From Arthrobacter sp. Soil782 (GTDB lineage: Bacteria; Actinomycetota; Actinomycetes; Actinomycetales; Micrococcaceae), in the NCBI RefSeq assembly GCF_001428435.1, contig NZ_LMSO01000001.1, positions 1,406,653-1,470,652 of the forward strand: DNA of 64,000 bases, in the 5' to 3' direction. The position numbers and the translations under genes were made by a program. Below the pieces are notes generated by a model, which was not told the origin of the DNA, did not search any database, and saw only the letters and a program-made list of their open reading frames with translations. Every line of letters begins with the position of its first letter. Within the stretch, counting starts at the first letter, position 1. Below, piece after piece: positions 50,314 to 59,580 of this stretch.

Positions 50314-52671
50314 ATGCACATTGCCGACACCCATGACCTGATCCGCGTGCAGGGTGCGCGAGAAAACAACCTGAGGGACATCAGCGTCGAAATCCCCAAA
50401 CGGCGGCTGACCGTTTTCACGGGGGTCTCGGGATCCGGCAAAAGCTCTCTGGTCTTCGCCACGATCGCCGCGGAGTCACAGCGGATGATCAACGAAACCT
50501 ATAGCGCCTTCGTGCAGGGATTCATGCCCACGCTTGCGCGTCCCGACGTCGATCTGCTCGAGGGGGTCACCACCGCGATCATCGTTGATCAGGAGCGGAT
50601 GGGCGCCAATCCGCGCTCAACCGTCGGTACGGCCACCGATGCCAACGCCATGCTGCGCATCCTCTACAGCAGGCTCGGATCCCCATACGTCGGTCCGCCC
50701 ACCGCTTACTCCTTCAACGTTCCAACCCGCAAGGCGAGTGGCGTCATGTCGACAGACAAGGGCGGCCGGGTGGAAAAGAGTGTTGTCAGCCAGGCCGTCT
50801 ACCTGGGTGGGATGTGCCCGCGGTGCGAGGGGATGGGCAACGTCAATGACATCGATCGAACGGCCCTGTATGACGACGCGAAGACGCTCGCCGACGGCGC
50901 GCTGACCGTTCCCGGGTACTCGATGGACGGCTGGTACGGCAGGTTGTTCGAGGGCATGGGATTGCCGATGAACAAGCCGATCGCCAAGTTCACAGCGAAA
51001 CAGCTCGACACCATGCTGTACGCGGAGCCCACCAAGATCAAGGTCGAAGGAATCAACCTCACCTACGAGGGCATCATCCCGAAGATCCAAAAGTCGATGC
51101 TCTCCAAGGACCCTGAGGCGATGCAGCCGCACGTACGCCGGTTCGTCGAACGCGCAGTGACGTTCCAGACCTGCCCGGAATGCAAAGGGACACGACTCAC
51201 CAAGGAGGCGCTCTCCTCCAAAATCAACGGCAGGAACATCGCCGAGCTCTGCGCGATGCAGATCAGCGACCTGGCCGACTGGCTGCGCGATCTCAAAGAA
51301 CCCACCGTGGCGCCGCTCCTCAAGGGGCTGCAGCACCTTCTCGATTCTTTCGCCGACATCGGCCTGGGCTACCTCTCGCTCGATCGGCCCGCTGGCACGC
51401 TTTCCGGCGGCGAGGCGCAGCGGACCAAGATGATTCGCCACCTCGGTTCCTCACTCACCGACGTCACCTACGTTTTCGACGAGCCCAGCATCGGTCTCCA
51501 CCCGCACGACATCGAACGGATGAACCGGCTCCTGCTTCAGCTGCGGGACAAAGGGAACACGGTGCTCGTCGTTGAACACAAGCCGGAGACCATCACGATC
51601 GGCGACCACGTCATCGATTTGGGACCCGGAGCAGGCACGAAGGGCGGGACCCTCTGCTTCGAGGGAACCGTTGAGGGACTGCGGAAATCCGACACCATCA
51701 CCGGTCGCCACCTCGACGACCGGGCCAGGCTCAAAGACACTGTTCGCCCGGCGGCGAAGGCGCTGGAGGTCAGGGGAGCGTCGACGCACAACCTGCAGAA
51801 CGTGGACGTCGACATTCCGCTCGGCGTGCTGTGTGTTGTCACCGGCGTGGCCGGATCAGGCAAAAGCTCACTGATCCACGGCTCGGTGGCCAAACGGGAC
51901 GGCGTCGTGGTTATCGACCAGGGAGCCATCCGCGGATCGCGGAGAAGCAATCCCGCCACGTACACCGGCCTGCTTGAGCCCATCCGCAAGGCGTTCGCCA
52001 AAGCGAACGCGGTCAAGCCCGCGCTGTTCAGCTCCAACTCGGAAGGCGCGTGCCCCACCTGCAACGGCGCCGGCGTTATCTACACCGAACTGGGGGTCAT
52101 GGCCACCATGGAATCCACGTGCGAGGACTGTGAGGGCAAGCGGTTTCAGGCATCTGTGCTGGAGTACACCCTGGGTGGAATGAACATTGCCGAGGTACTT
52201 GCGATGCCCGTGTCGGAAGCCACCGCGTTCTTCGGTGAGGGTGATGCCCGCACCCCGGCGGCGCACAAGGTCCTCGACCGGTTGGCCGACGTCGGTCTTG
52301 GCTACCTCAGTCTCGGCCAACCGCTCACCACGCTCTCCGGCGGTGAGCGGCAACGCCTGAAGCTGGCCAGCCAGATGGGCGAAAAGGGAGACATCTACGT
52401 TCTCGATGAGCCGACCACCGGTCTGCATCTGGCCGACGTCGAGCAGCTGCTCGGTTTGCTGGACCGCCTCGTCGACTCCGGGAAGTCGGTTCTGGTCATC
52501 GAGCACCATCAGGCAGTGATGGCGCACGCTGACTGGATCATCGATCTTGGTCCCGGTGCCGGGCACGACGGCGGCAGGGTCGTTTTCGAGGGAACGCCGG
52601 CAGAACTTGTGGCTGGCGGAGATTCCACCCTCACGGGCCAGCACCTGGCCGCCTATGTGGGACGAAGCTGA
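50314..52671 (+). CDS. UvrA2-like ABC protein (stand-alone excinuclease A-like)
   Basis: A 785-residue protein with two ABC modules: Walker A GVSGSGKSS (about 41) and GVAGSGKSS (about 515), signatures LSGGEAQR and LSGGERQR, and Cys pairs CPRCEGMG, CPECKGTR, CPTCNGAG and CEDCEGKR. About 150 residues shorter than canonical UvrA; it lacks most of the UvrB-binding region after the first Walker A, as in UvrA2 of Deinococcus. No uvrB or uvrC is nearby. Role in DNA damage or drug tolerance is inferred. ATG 50314 chosen over a TTG four codons earlier. Confidence 0.9.
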   Translation: MHIADTHDLIRVQGARENNLRDISVEIPKRRLTVFTGVSGSGKSSLVFATIAAESQRMINETYSAFVQGFMPTLARPDVDLLEGVTTAIIVDQERMGANPRSTVGTATDANAMLRILYSRLGSPYVGPPTAYSFNVPTRKASGVMSTDKGGRVEKSVVSQAVYLGGMCPRCEGMGNVNDIDRTALYDDAKTLADGALTVPGYSMDGWYGRLFEGMGLPMNKPIAKFTAKQLDTMLYAEPTKIKVEGINLTYEGIIPKIQKSMLSKDPEAMQPHVRRFVERAVTFQTCPECKGTRLTKEALSSKINGRNIAELCAMQISDLADWLRDLKEPTVAPLLKGLQHLLDSFADIGLGYLSLDRPAGTLSGGEAQRTKMIRHLGSSLTDVTYVFDEPSIGLHPHDIERMNRLLLQLRDKGNTVLVVEHKPETITIGDHVIDLGPGAGTKGGTLCFEGTVEGLRKSDTITGRHLDDRARLKDTVRPAAKALEVRGASTHNLQNVDVDIPLGVLCVVTGVAGSGKSSLIHGSVAKRDGVVVIDQGAIRGSRRSNPATYTGLLEPIRKAFAKANAVKPALFSSNSEGACPTCNGAGVIYTELGVMATMESTCEDCEGKRFQASVLEYTLGGMNIAEVLAMPVSEATAFFGEGDARTPAAHKVLDRLADVGLGYLSLGQPLTTLSGGERQRLKLASQMGEKGDIYVLDEPTTGLHLADVEQLLGLLDRLVDSGKSVLVIEHHQAVMAHADWIIDLGPGAGHDGGRVVFEGTPAELVAGGDSTLTGQHLAAYVGRS

Positions 52672-52731
52672 CCGGATGCGCCGGACATCCGGTTGAACCG
52701 GCGGATGCTGCGTGGCCGATAATCTAGACGG

Positions 52732-54648
52732 ATGGAAACAACGCGGACGGTGACGGTAGCCATCATTGGCGCCGGTCCGCGTGGTATCTCCGTGCTCGAA
52801 CGCCTGGCAGCGAACTGGGCCGCCCTGCCCGAGGGGAACCGGCCGCGGACCACGGTCCACCTGGTCGAGCCCTACGAGCCGGGGCCGGGCCATGTGTGGC
52901 GTACGGACCAGTCACGGCATTTCCTGATGAACACCCCGGCGCTGTTTCCGACGGTAGTGCCGGTGGGTGAGGCTGCCGCGGGACGGGCGCCATCGCTTGT
53001 TCCGGTGTCCTTCGACCATTGGCGCCAGCGGATGGTGGACTCCCCGGACAGTCGTCTCAGCGACGATGACCGGAAGGAACTCCAGTCACTCACCTTCGCT
53101 GATTTCCCGAGCCGTGCCCTGTACGGCCGCTACCTGGAGTGGATCTACAGCTCGCTGACCGGGGCTCTTGGGGAGGGGTTCAAGGTGGTGGTTCACCGCT
53201 CCGAGGCGCAGCATGTGGAGCCGTTGACTGCGGGCTTCCGGGTGAGGCTGAGCGGGGGCGGCGCGGTGGTCAGTGACGCCGTCGTGCTTGCGCTGGGCCA
53301 TCTGCCCGCCCAACTCAATCCTGAACAGGAAGCACTGCGTGACGGCGCGGCCCGGCTCGGCCTGCAGTACTGGCCGCCGAACGTACCCGCAGACGCCGAC
53401 TGGAACCGGTTGCCTGCCCGCAAAACCGTGCTGGTGCGCGGGCTCGGTCTGAACTTCTTCGACATCATCACCCACCTCACGGAGGGCAGGGGCGGAAATT
53501 TCGTATCCAGCGGTCTGCCGGCAGGGCGGGCGTTGGACTATCATCCTTCCGGGCGTGAGCCGCTGGTGGTCGCCGCGTCGCGTCGTGGCACCCCCTACCG
53601 TGCCAAGGCAAAGCTGGACAGCTATGTGCCGCGCAGCATCCAGCTCCGGTACTGCACACCCACCCGCGCTTCCCGCTTCGCGGCTGAGGGAATCCAGCCT
53701 GGTTTTGATCACGACCTTTGGCCGCTGCTGCACCGGGATGCTGTCTGGGCCTACTACGGCACGCTGGCACGCACGGCCGGTCTGCCGGACGCTTTCCTTC
53801 CCTCGCTTCAGGACGTGCTGGATGATGCCGATCAGGTCTGGCGCCGGCGGCTGGAGGAGCTCCTTGACGGGACAGTGGCTCCCGCTGACCGGTTGGACCT
53901 GGAGTCGCTCGCCAGTCCCTTCCGGCGGCACCGGTTCGCCTCTGAGGAGGAGTACAACCGTGCAGTGCTGGACTATCTGGAAGAGGACGCCGCCGGTTCC
54001 GACCGCGGCGAGAATGACCCATTGAAAATGGCGATTGGAGCCATGAACGCCGGCCGATCCGTCATCAAGGAGATCGTGGCCGACGGCGGGCTGACCGAGG
54101 CGTCGTGGACTGCCGAACTGCGCGGTTGGTTCGAGCCGCTCGTCGAGGGCCTTGCGAGCGGACCGCCGGCCCTGCGTATCGAGCAGCTGGCAGCACTGGC
54201 TCGCAGCGGCATCGTGCGTTTTGCGGGCCCTGCGCCGCGGTTTGAGCTGGATGCCGCGCTTGGCCGGTTCACTGTTTCCTCGCCCTGGGTGGAGGGCGGG
54301 AAGTACGACGCCGGGGTCCTCGTCGAGGCGATGATGCCGGCTAATCGGGTGTCCCAGAACCGGTCGGTCCTGCTTCGCCGGCTGCTGGAGGACGGCCTGG
54401 TCCGGGCGCGCACCATGATGTCGGAAGACGGTGTGCCTGAAGTGTCTCCCGGAATCGATGTCAGCAAGCCGCCGTACCGGGCAATCGGCGCCAATGGTTT
54501 GGCGCAGGAGAACCTCTATGTCCTCGGCCTGCAGCTGAGTTCCGTGCAGTGGGGGACGGCGATCGCCGCGGAAGCCGGCGCCTCCCTCGATGCCGGCAGC
54601 CGTACGCTGCGGGACGCCGACGACATCGCGCGCGCAATCCTTGCCTGA
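52732..54648 (+). CDS. FAD/NAD(P)-binding protein of unknown substrate
   Basis: A 638-residue protein of the NAD_binding_9 (HI0933-unlike, COG4529) group. N-terminal motif VAIIGAGPRGISVLERL (9-25), HLVEPYEPGPGHVWRTDQ, NTPALFPTVVP and KTVLVRGLGLNFFDII (second nucleotide motif near 230). Cytoplasmic; no membrane segment. Function of the group is unknown. GATAAT box at 52718 with TTGAAC 19 bases upstream and 8 bases to the ATG: a clear leaderless-type promoter. Confidence 0.85.
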   Translation: METTRTVTVAIIGAGPRGISVLERLAANWAALPEGNRPRTTVHLVEPYEPGPGHVWRTDQSRHFLMNTPALFPTVVPVGEAAAGRAPSLVPVSFDHWRQRMVDSPDSRLSDDDRKELQSLTFADFPSRALYGRYLEWIYSSLTGALGEGFKVVVHRSEAQHVEPLTAGFRVRLSGGGAVVSDAVVLALGHLPAQLNPEQEALRDGAARLGLQYWPPNVPADADWNRLPARKTVLVRGLGLNFFDIITHLTEGRGGNFVSSGLPAGRALDYHPSGREPLVVAASRRGTPYRAKAKLDSYVPRSIQLRYCTPTRASRFAAEGIQPGFDHDLWPLLHRDAVWAYYGTLARTAGLPDAFLPSLQDVLDDADQVWRRRLEELLDGTVAPADRLDLESLASPFRRHRFASEEEYNRAVLDYLEEDAAGSDRGENDPLKMAIGAMNAGRSVIKEIVADGGLTEASWTAELRGWFEPLVEGLASGPPALRIEQLAALARSGIVRFAGPAPRFELDAALGRFTVSSPWVEGGKYDAGVLVEAMMPANRVSQNRSVLLRRLLEDGLVRARTMMSEDGVPEVSPGIDVSKPPYRAIGANGLAQENLYVLGLQLSSVQWGTAIAAEAGASLDAGSRTLRDADDIARAILA

Positions 54649-54694
54649 CGGGTGCCGTTATTGACGTGAGCCTTCGCACACCCATGGCGCTGAA

Positions 54695-54763
54695 CGAAGA
54701 AGCGCTCCTCCGCAATGCGAAGGAGCGCTTCTTCGTTGGTTCACCACGGCCTTACAGGCCGTG
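54695..54763. terminator. Two hairpins between converging genes
   Basis: First hairpin: 15-bp perfect stem 54695-54709 with 54721-54735. Second: CACGGCC-TTACA-GGCCGTG (54745-54763). They separate the FAD/NAD(P) protein from the nuclease/5'-nucleotidase gene and can end both transcripts; the T-runs are weak. A small overlapping frame here is not a gene. Confidence 0.8.
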
Positions 54764-54786
54764 AAAAACCGTAGCCGCGACGAAAT

Positions 54787-57700
54787 CTAGCCGCGACGGG
54801 CATCCGCAAGGCACTTGCGGTACTCGGCCATGGCCTTGCCATAGCTGTTCGGGTGCCCGGCGCCAGGACCGCGCTCCGGCTTGACCGGGGCGACGCACTC
54901 CGCGCCGGCAACCGCTTCGATGGTGACCGGAAGGGTCACCGTCGTGCCGGATTCCTTGGCCACCAGAACGATGCTCCCCGCTCCCGGTGTTGCTGCCGGA
55001 ACGGTGACCGTGACCTGCGCCGCGCCGTCCGTGACGGGCGTGGTGCCCAGCTGGGTGACCTTGCCGGCGGCGTCGACGAAGCTCGCCGACACGCTGGTGT
55101 TGATCGGGCTGCCTAGCGACGTAAGGTTCAGCTTTGCAACGTCGAAGGTGACAGTGTCACCAGCCGTGATGGTGGCCGGTGCATTCTTCACGATCACTGA
55201 GCGACGATCGAAGCTCGGGGACAGTGGGCTGTTCTGCTCGATGTAGCTGATCCAGGCGTCGCGGTCTACAAGTCCCGAGTCACGGACGTCGGTTCCCTGC
55301 TGGAAGACGGTGAAGTTATCGCCGCCCTGCGCCAGGAAACTGAAGGTGCCGATCCGGTACTCTGCAGCCGGGTCCAGCGGTGCGCCGTCAATCGTGACCG
55401 ACGTGATGCGGGAGCCGGCTGCAAGATCCGGATTATAGGTGTAGGACACGTTGTCCGACAGCCCGAGCGCCAGGAAGGACCGGGATGAGCCTTCCGGCTG
55501 CCACTGCTGCTCCAGCATCGTGATGAACTGCTCACCGGTCAGGGTGACCGTCCACAGATTGTTGAGGAACGGCAGTACCGCATTCGCTTCGGCGTAGGTG
55601 ATGACGCCGTCCTCACCGTAGTAGAGCTCGTTGCGCATGCCGCCGGGATTGATGACACCGATCTCGGCTCCGCCGCGTTCAGCGGATGAGAGCGAGTCCC
55701 GCAGTGAGTCAGCGATCAGGTTGCCGAGCGTTGACTCGGACGTCCGGTCATCACGCTTGCCGTTGACGAAGGCTGTAGTGATGTCCGCTGTCACGGATCC
55801 AACGGGCTGGTTGCCGATGACTGCTGCTTCGGCGAGCGCCGCGTCAACAATCGTCTTGACCTCGGCGACCCTCGGATAGGTTGCTACCAGCGCAGCCGGG
55901 TCAGTGGCCGTGCGTGCAACATTCTGCGCCGTATACGACTCGACCTCACCGGTGGCGTTATCCACGGTGAGGGTGATGTGGCCGATGAACTCGCCGTAGG
56001 AGCCGGTCTGGATGATCGGACGGGTTTCGCCCTCAGCGCCAGGTACAGGTGCATCCCACGCGTACTGCTTGTGCGTGTGGCCGGTGTAGATGGCGTCGAC
56101 GAGCGGCGAGGTGCCGGTGACGATGTCAGCGAACGCGCCTCCCGCGGCCACCTCTGCCTCGATGGTGGAACCCTCGACGGCGCCGTCTCCGGCTCCCTCG
56201 TGATACTCGGCAATGATGACGTCGGCCAGGTCCTGGTCCTCGATCTGCTGCGCCACGCGGTTTACGGCCTCGACGGGATCGCCGAAGTCGAGATCGGCGA
56301 TTCCGTCAGGGCTCACCAGCGAAGGTGTTTCCTGGGTGACGGCACCGATGATGGCAACGTCAATACCGCCCACGTTCACAATTTCGTACTCCTGCAGGGC
56401 AGGCGTGGTGGTTCCCTTCTGGTACACGTTGGCGCCCAGGTACGGGAACTCCGCGGCGTCGGCCACTCGGCCGCTCAGGTCAGCGAAACCGCCGTCGAAC
56501 TCGTGGTTACCGACAGCCGAAGCGCGAAGGTCGAGGGCGTTGAGGACGTCGATGGTTGGCTGGTCCTGTGCAACCGAGGAGGCGAAGAGTGATGCTCCGA
56601 TGTTGTCTCCGGCGGAGAGGAACAGCGAGTTCTCCTCGCCGTACTGGGCGCGCAGTTCCTCGATGGTTCCAGCGAACTTCACGGTGTTCGAGTCGATACG
56701 CCCATGGAAGTCATTGATGCCCATGAGGTTGAGCTCGGTCGTGGTGTCCGCCGGTGCCAGGTTCAGGCCCACGATCACCGGATCGTGGTCACTCGCCCGG
56801 AACTGGTTCGGCGCGTAGAAGTCGGTGGCGTTGTAGTTGTAGCGGCTGTACTCAAGCGCTACGGATTCCACCGCGTTGATGTTCCATACGTCCACGCCGG
56901 ATACCGCCGCGTCTGCTGCGGGGGAGGCGAGGATGTGGTCGAGGGAACCAACGAGTCCGGAGAAAACGTAGGAGTATCCATCAGTCTTGGCGCCCTGGTT
57001 GATGTAGCCGGCGTCGTACAGGACCTGCATGGGATCCTCAGCCGAGTAGGAGTTGAAGTCACCGGCAAGGAAGACCTTGTCTGTGCCCGCTTCAGTCTTC
57101 ACCTGTTCAGCGAAGGCGACGAGAGCGGTTGCCTGCTCAACGCGGTCGGCATTGGATGCGCCCTGTCCGTCACCCTGGTCTGCGTTTTCGCCGCTGCCTG
57201 ATCCCTTGGACTTGAAGTGGTTTGCGATGGCGAGGAACTTGGTGGAGTCATCACCGCCGACAATGTTGAAGGACTGCGCCAGGGGCTTGCGGGCATTTGA
57301 GAAGGCGACGTTGTCATCGAGGATGACGGACTGGCCAACAGGCTCCACAACCGACGTCTTGTAGATGAACGCGGTCCTGATGACGTCCTCGTTCTCGATG
57401 GCGGGCAAAGCGTCCGGTGAACGGACGTAGTCCCACACACCGGGGGCAGCCTCATTGAGCGCGGCAGTCAGCGTGGCAAGGGCGGCGTCCCGGTCCTTGC
57501 CGAACTTGGCCGAGTTCTCAATCTCCTCGAGGGAGACCACGTCCGCGTCCAGCCCGTTGATCGCCGCAACGATCTTCGCTTCCTGGCGCTCCAGGTTCTC
57601 TGCATTCGCTGCGCCGCGGGCATCACAGCCGCCGCGGACGGTGACGGGATTGCCGTCGCGGTCCTCGTAGTACGTGCACCCGCTGAGCTGGTCACCCGTG

Positions 57701-59262
57701 GTGGTGAAGTAGTTCAGCACGTTGAAGGACGCAATTTTGACGTTGCCGCCAACGTTCTGGGGTGCGTCAGGACGTGATCCCTCGAACACGACGGGCTGAA
57801 CTTCGGCGGAGTTCACAGCAGTGAGAGCGGTCAGCGGCTGGAACTTCCAGGAGCTGTTGCGGAAATCGAAGACAACGGGCGAGGTGAAAGTTGCCGATGA
57901 GTTGACCCGCACCGGCTGCTCCGGTGTGAGGTAGGGCAACGGCTGGTCCATGTTGGCGCTGCTGAGGAAATTGGTGGTGGCGCCGTCGTCGAGCCTGACC
58001 CGGCGGGCAGCGTTGTCAGCGGAGACAGCAGCATTCTCGGCCGTTCCCGGCGGAGCGATTTCGGTGGGCTGCACCAGGGGACTGTCCCCGACGGCAAGAG
58101 TGATTTCCCCATACTGGTTCAGTGAGTAGTTGTCCGAGACCGTGAAGCCGTTGGTCGGCTGCACGAGCATTCCCTCGAGTGCTTCGCGTGCGGCATCATC
58201 TGCGGGGTACGCGATAGAGGCGGTCTTCACAGCCTCCGCGGGCTCCCCGGGCTTGGTCATTCCGCCGGCCAGGACGGTGATCTGTGAGAGGCCGAAGTAT
58301 TCTCCGGCGGTGCCGGTTACCTCCACGAGGTCACCAACAGCAACGTCAGCAACAGTGGCGGTCGAGTAGATGAAGATGCCGTCAGAGGCGGCATGATCCG
58401 CACCGAGGTCACCGCCGGTCCCGGGGGTCTGGATGTAGTAGCCATCAAATCCGCCGGTGGGGTATGTGGCAGTTACTACGCCGCGGGTGGTGACAACCTG
58501 CCCTCCATACGGCGTTGCTCCACCCGTGCCCTGGATCTGATCGATGGGGATCACTTCGCCCGGGGTGGGCGGTTCCGGTTCTGGCTCGGGTTCGCTTCCG
58601 GCCGTCTCACCAGCGGCATTGGTGGGAGTGACGGTTTCGGAAACGGTGAAGTCGGTCAGGTTGTTGTCGGTGTCAACGCCGCCTGCGCGGTTCATCGACA
58701 GCGGGTTGCGGGTGCCGCCGGGCCCTTCTTCGCCTGCGGCCTCGAAGGTGTTGGACTCTCCGTATCCCAACAGGTCAACGACGCCGGGCGCGGCCACAAC
58801 AGAGCCGACAGGCAGGTTGCTGACAGCAGTAGCTTGATTGGACAGGACGATGGTCCCGCTGCTCCCGCTGATATTCAACGAGCTAGTCACATCAGCCGCC
58901 GGCAGTGCTGCGCCAACAGAGCCGTTGCTGGACGCCTGGATGAGGAAGTTTCCGTTTGCCGGGATGCTTCCCTTCAGCGGCGCAACGCCGGTCGGGGCAA
59001 CTACCCCCGTCGCTGAACGGTACTGAAGCGACCAGCCGTCCAGGCTCACCGGCGCATCGGTGGTGTTGATCAGTTCTACGAACTTGTGCGTGAACGGTGC
59101 GTTGGCACTGCCCCCGTTGACGTACGCCTCATTGATAACGACGCCGGCGCCCGCTTGGGCGTCGACGGTTTCCTCTGCGCTGGCTGGCGAGAACGCCATC
59201 GGTGAGGCAATGAGCCCGACCGAAAGCGCTGAGCACAGCGCGCCCCTCCACGAATTTTTCAT
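54787..59262 (-). CDS. Secreted ExeM/NucH-type nuclease fused to 5'-nucleotidase
   Basis: A 1491-residue exported protein: signal peptide to about residue 29 (SPASA-EE), a lamin-tail domain (about 40-155), an OB-like DNA-binding segment (about 255-350), an endonuclease/exonuclease/phosphatase domain (about 505-800; NVKIASFNVLNYF, VVSLEEIENS), then a metallophosphatase (GINDFHGRID at about 850, SAGDNIG, VGNHEFDGG, YTGHTHKQ) with the 5'-nucleotidase C-terminal domain (to about 1320) and an Ig-like stretch. One polypeptide could cut extracellular DNA and release nucleosides and phosphate. The basic tail ends LADARRG with no sorting signal. 54787 stop is TAG. Confidence 0.92.
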   Translation of the reverse strand: MKNSWRGALCSALSVGLIASPMAFSPASAEETVDAQAGAGVVINEAYVNGGSANAPFTHKFVELINTTDAPVSLDGWSLQYRSATGVVAPTGVAPLKGSIPANGNFLIQASSNGSVGAALPAADVTSSLNISGSSGTIVLSNQATAVSNLPVGSVVAAPGVVDLLGYGESNTFEAAGEEGPGGTRNPLSMNRAGGVDTDNNLTDFTVSETVTPTNAAGETAGSEPEPEPEPPTPGEVIPIDQIQGTGGATPYGGQVVTTRGVVTATYPTGGFDGYYIQTPGTGGDLGADHAASDGIFIYSTATVADVAVGDLVEVTGTAGEYFGLSQITVLAGGMTKPGEPAEAVKTASIAYPADDAAREALEGMLVQPTNGFTVSDNYSLNQYGEITLAVGDSPLVQPTEIAPPGTAENAAVSADNAARRVRLDDGATTNFLSSANMDQPLPYLTPEQPVRVNSSATFTSPVVFDFRNSSWKFQPLTALTAVNSAEVQPVVFEGSRPDAPQNVGGNVKIASFNVLNYFTTTGDQLSGCTYYEDRDGNPVTVRGGCDARGAANAENLERQEAKIVAAINGLDADVVSLEEIENSAKFGKDRDAALATLTAALNEAAPGVWDYVRSPDALPAIENEDVIRTAFIYKTSVVEPVGQSVILDDNVAFSNARKPLAQSFNIVGGDDSTKFLAIANHFKSKGSGSGENADQGDGQGASNADRVEQATALVAFAEQVKTEAGTDKVFLAGDFNSYSAEDPMQVLYDAGYINQGAKTDGYSYVFSGLVGSLDHILASPAADAAVSGVDVWNINAVESVALEYSRYNYNATDFYAPNQFRASDHDPVIVGLNLAPADTTTELNLMGINDFHGRIDSNTVKFAGTIEELRAQYGEENSLFLSAGDNIGASLFASSVAQDQPTIDVLNALDLRASAVGNHEFDGGFADLSGRVADAAEFPYLGANVYQKGTTTPALQEYEIVNVGGIDVAIIGAVTQETPSLVSPDGIADLDFGDPVEAVNRVAQQIEDQDLADVIIAEYHEGAGDGAVEGSTIEAEVAAGGAFADIVTGTSPLVDAIYTGHTHKQYAWDAPVPGAEGETRPIIQTGSYGEFIGHITLTVDNATGEVESYTAQNVARTATDPAALVATYPRVAEVKTIVDAALAEAAVIGNQPVGSVTADITTAFVNGKRDDRTSESTLGNLIADSLRDSLSSAERGGAEIGVINPGGMRNELYYGEDGVITYAEANAVLPFLNNLWTVTLTGEQFITMLEQQWQPEGSSRSFLALGLSDNVSYTYNPDLAAGSRITSVTIDGAPLDPAAEYRIGTFSFLAQGGDNFTVFQQGTDVRDSGLVDRDAWISYIEQNSPLSPSFDRRSVIVKNAPATITAGDTVTFDVAKLNLTSLGSPINTSVSASFVDAAGKVTQLGTTPVTDGAAQVTVTVPAATPGAGSIVLVAKESGTTVTLPVTIEAVAGAECVAPVKPERGPGAGHPNSYGKAMAEYRKCLADARRG

Positions 59263-59580
59263 TCGTCCTGTTTCTCCTTGCTTTTGGCCGGATTACGGCC
59301 GCGAGTGATGCCTGCTTCGGCAGTGAGCCTCGGCGGAACTGGCCACGAAAGTGACAATAGGATCTGCCGGTGACATTCCGGTCGCGGCAAGCCAAGCACG
59401 CCGCAATGAACGGGTGGTTACCTCGCGGAGAACAGAGCAGCCGGGTTGAGACCATCAACGCGTTTCCCATCGTCGGCCCGGTGGTGCCGGACGTCGGCGT
59501 CCTAATATCCACCACTTCGTAGTGATGTAGACCACATCAGGCGCCTTGCACATTCAAGCACGAGTACTTGCTGTTGGGAA
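59263..59580 (-). promoter_or_regulatory. Upstream region of the nuclease gene with TGATGT dyad
   Basis: A 318-base gap. TGATGT-N5-ACATCA (59523-59539) is a perfect 6-bp dyad about 260 bases before the ATG and 42 bases beyond the neighbouring lipoprotein stop; it may be an operator or part of that gene's end. The ATG is preceded by AAGGAGAAACAGGACGA (ribosome site). No ORF or tRNA seen; a Pho-type direct repeat was looked for and not convincingly found. Confidence 0.4.

Noticed and set aside
54549-54764. 71-codon plus-strand frame containing MALNEEALLRNAKERFF
   Set aside because: Formed by a double hairpin terminator and the end of the preceding gene; no promoter or ribosome site.
59400-59440. 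Pho-box-like GTAACCA/GTTCATT repeats upstream of the nuclease/nucleotidase
   Set aside because: Only one half resembles the GTTCAYC consensus and spacing is 10 rather than 11 bases.
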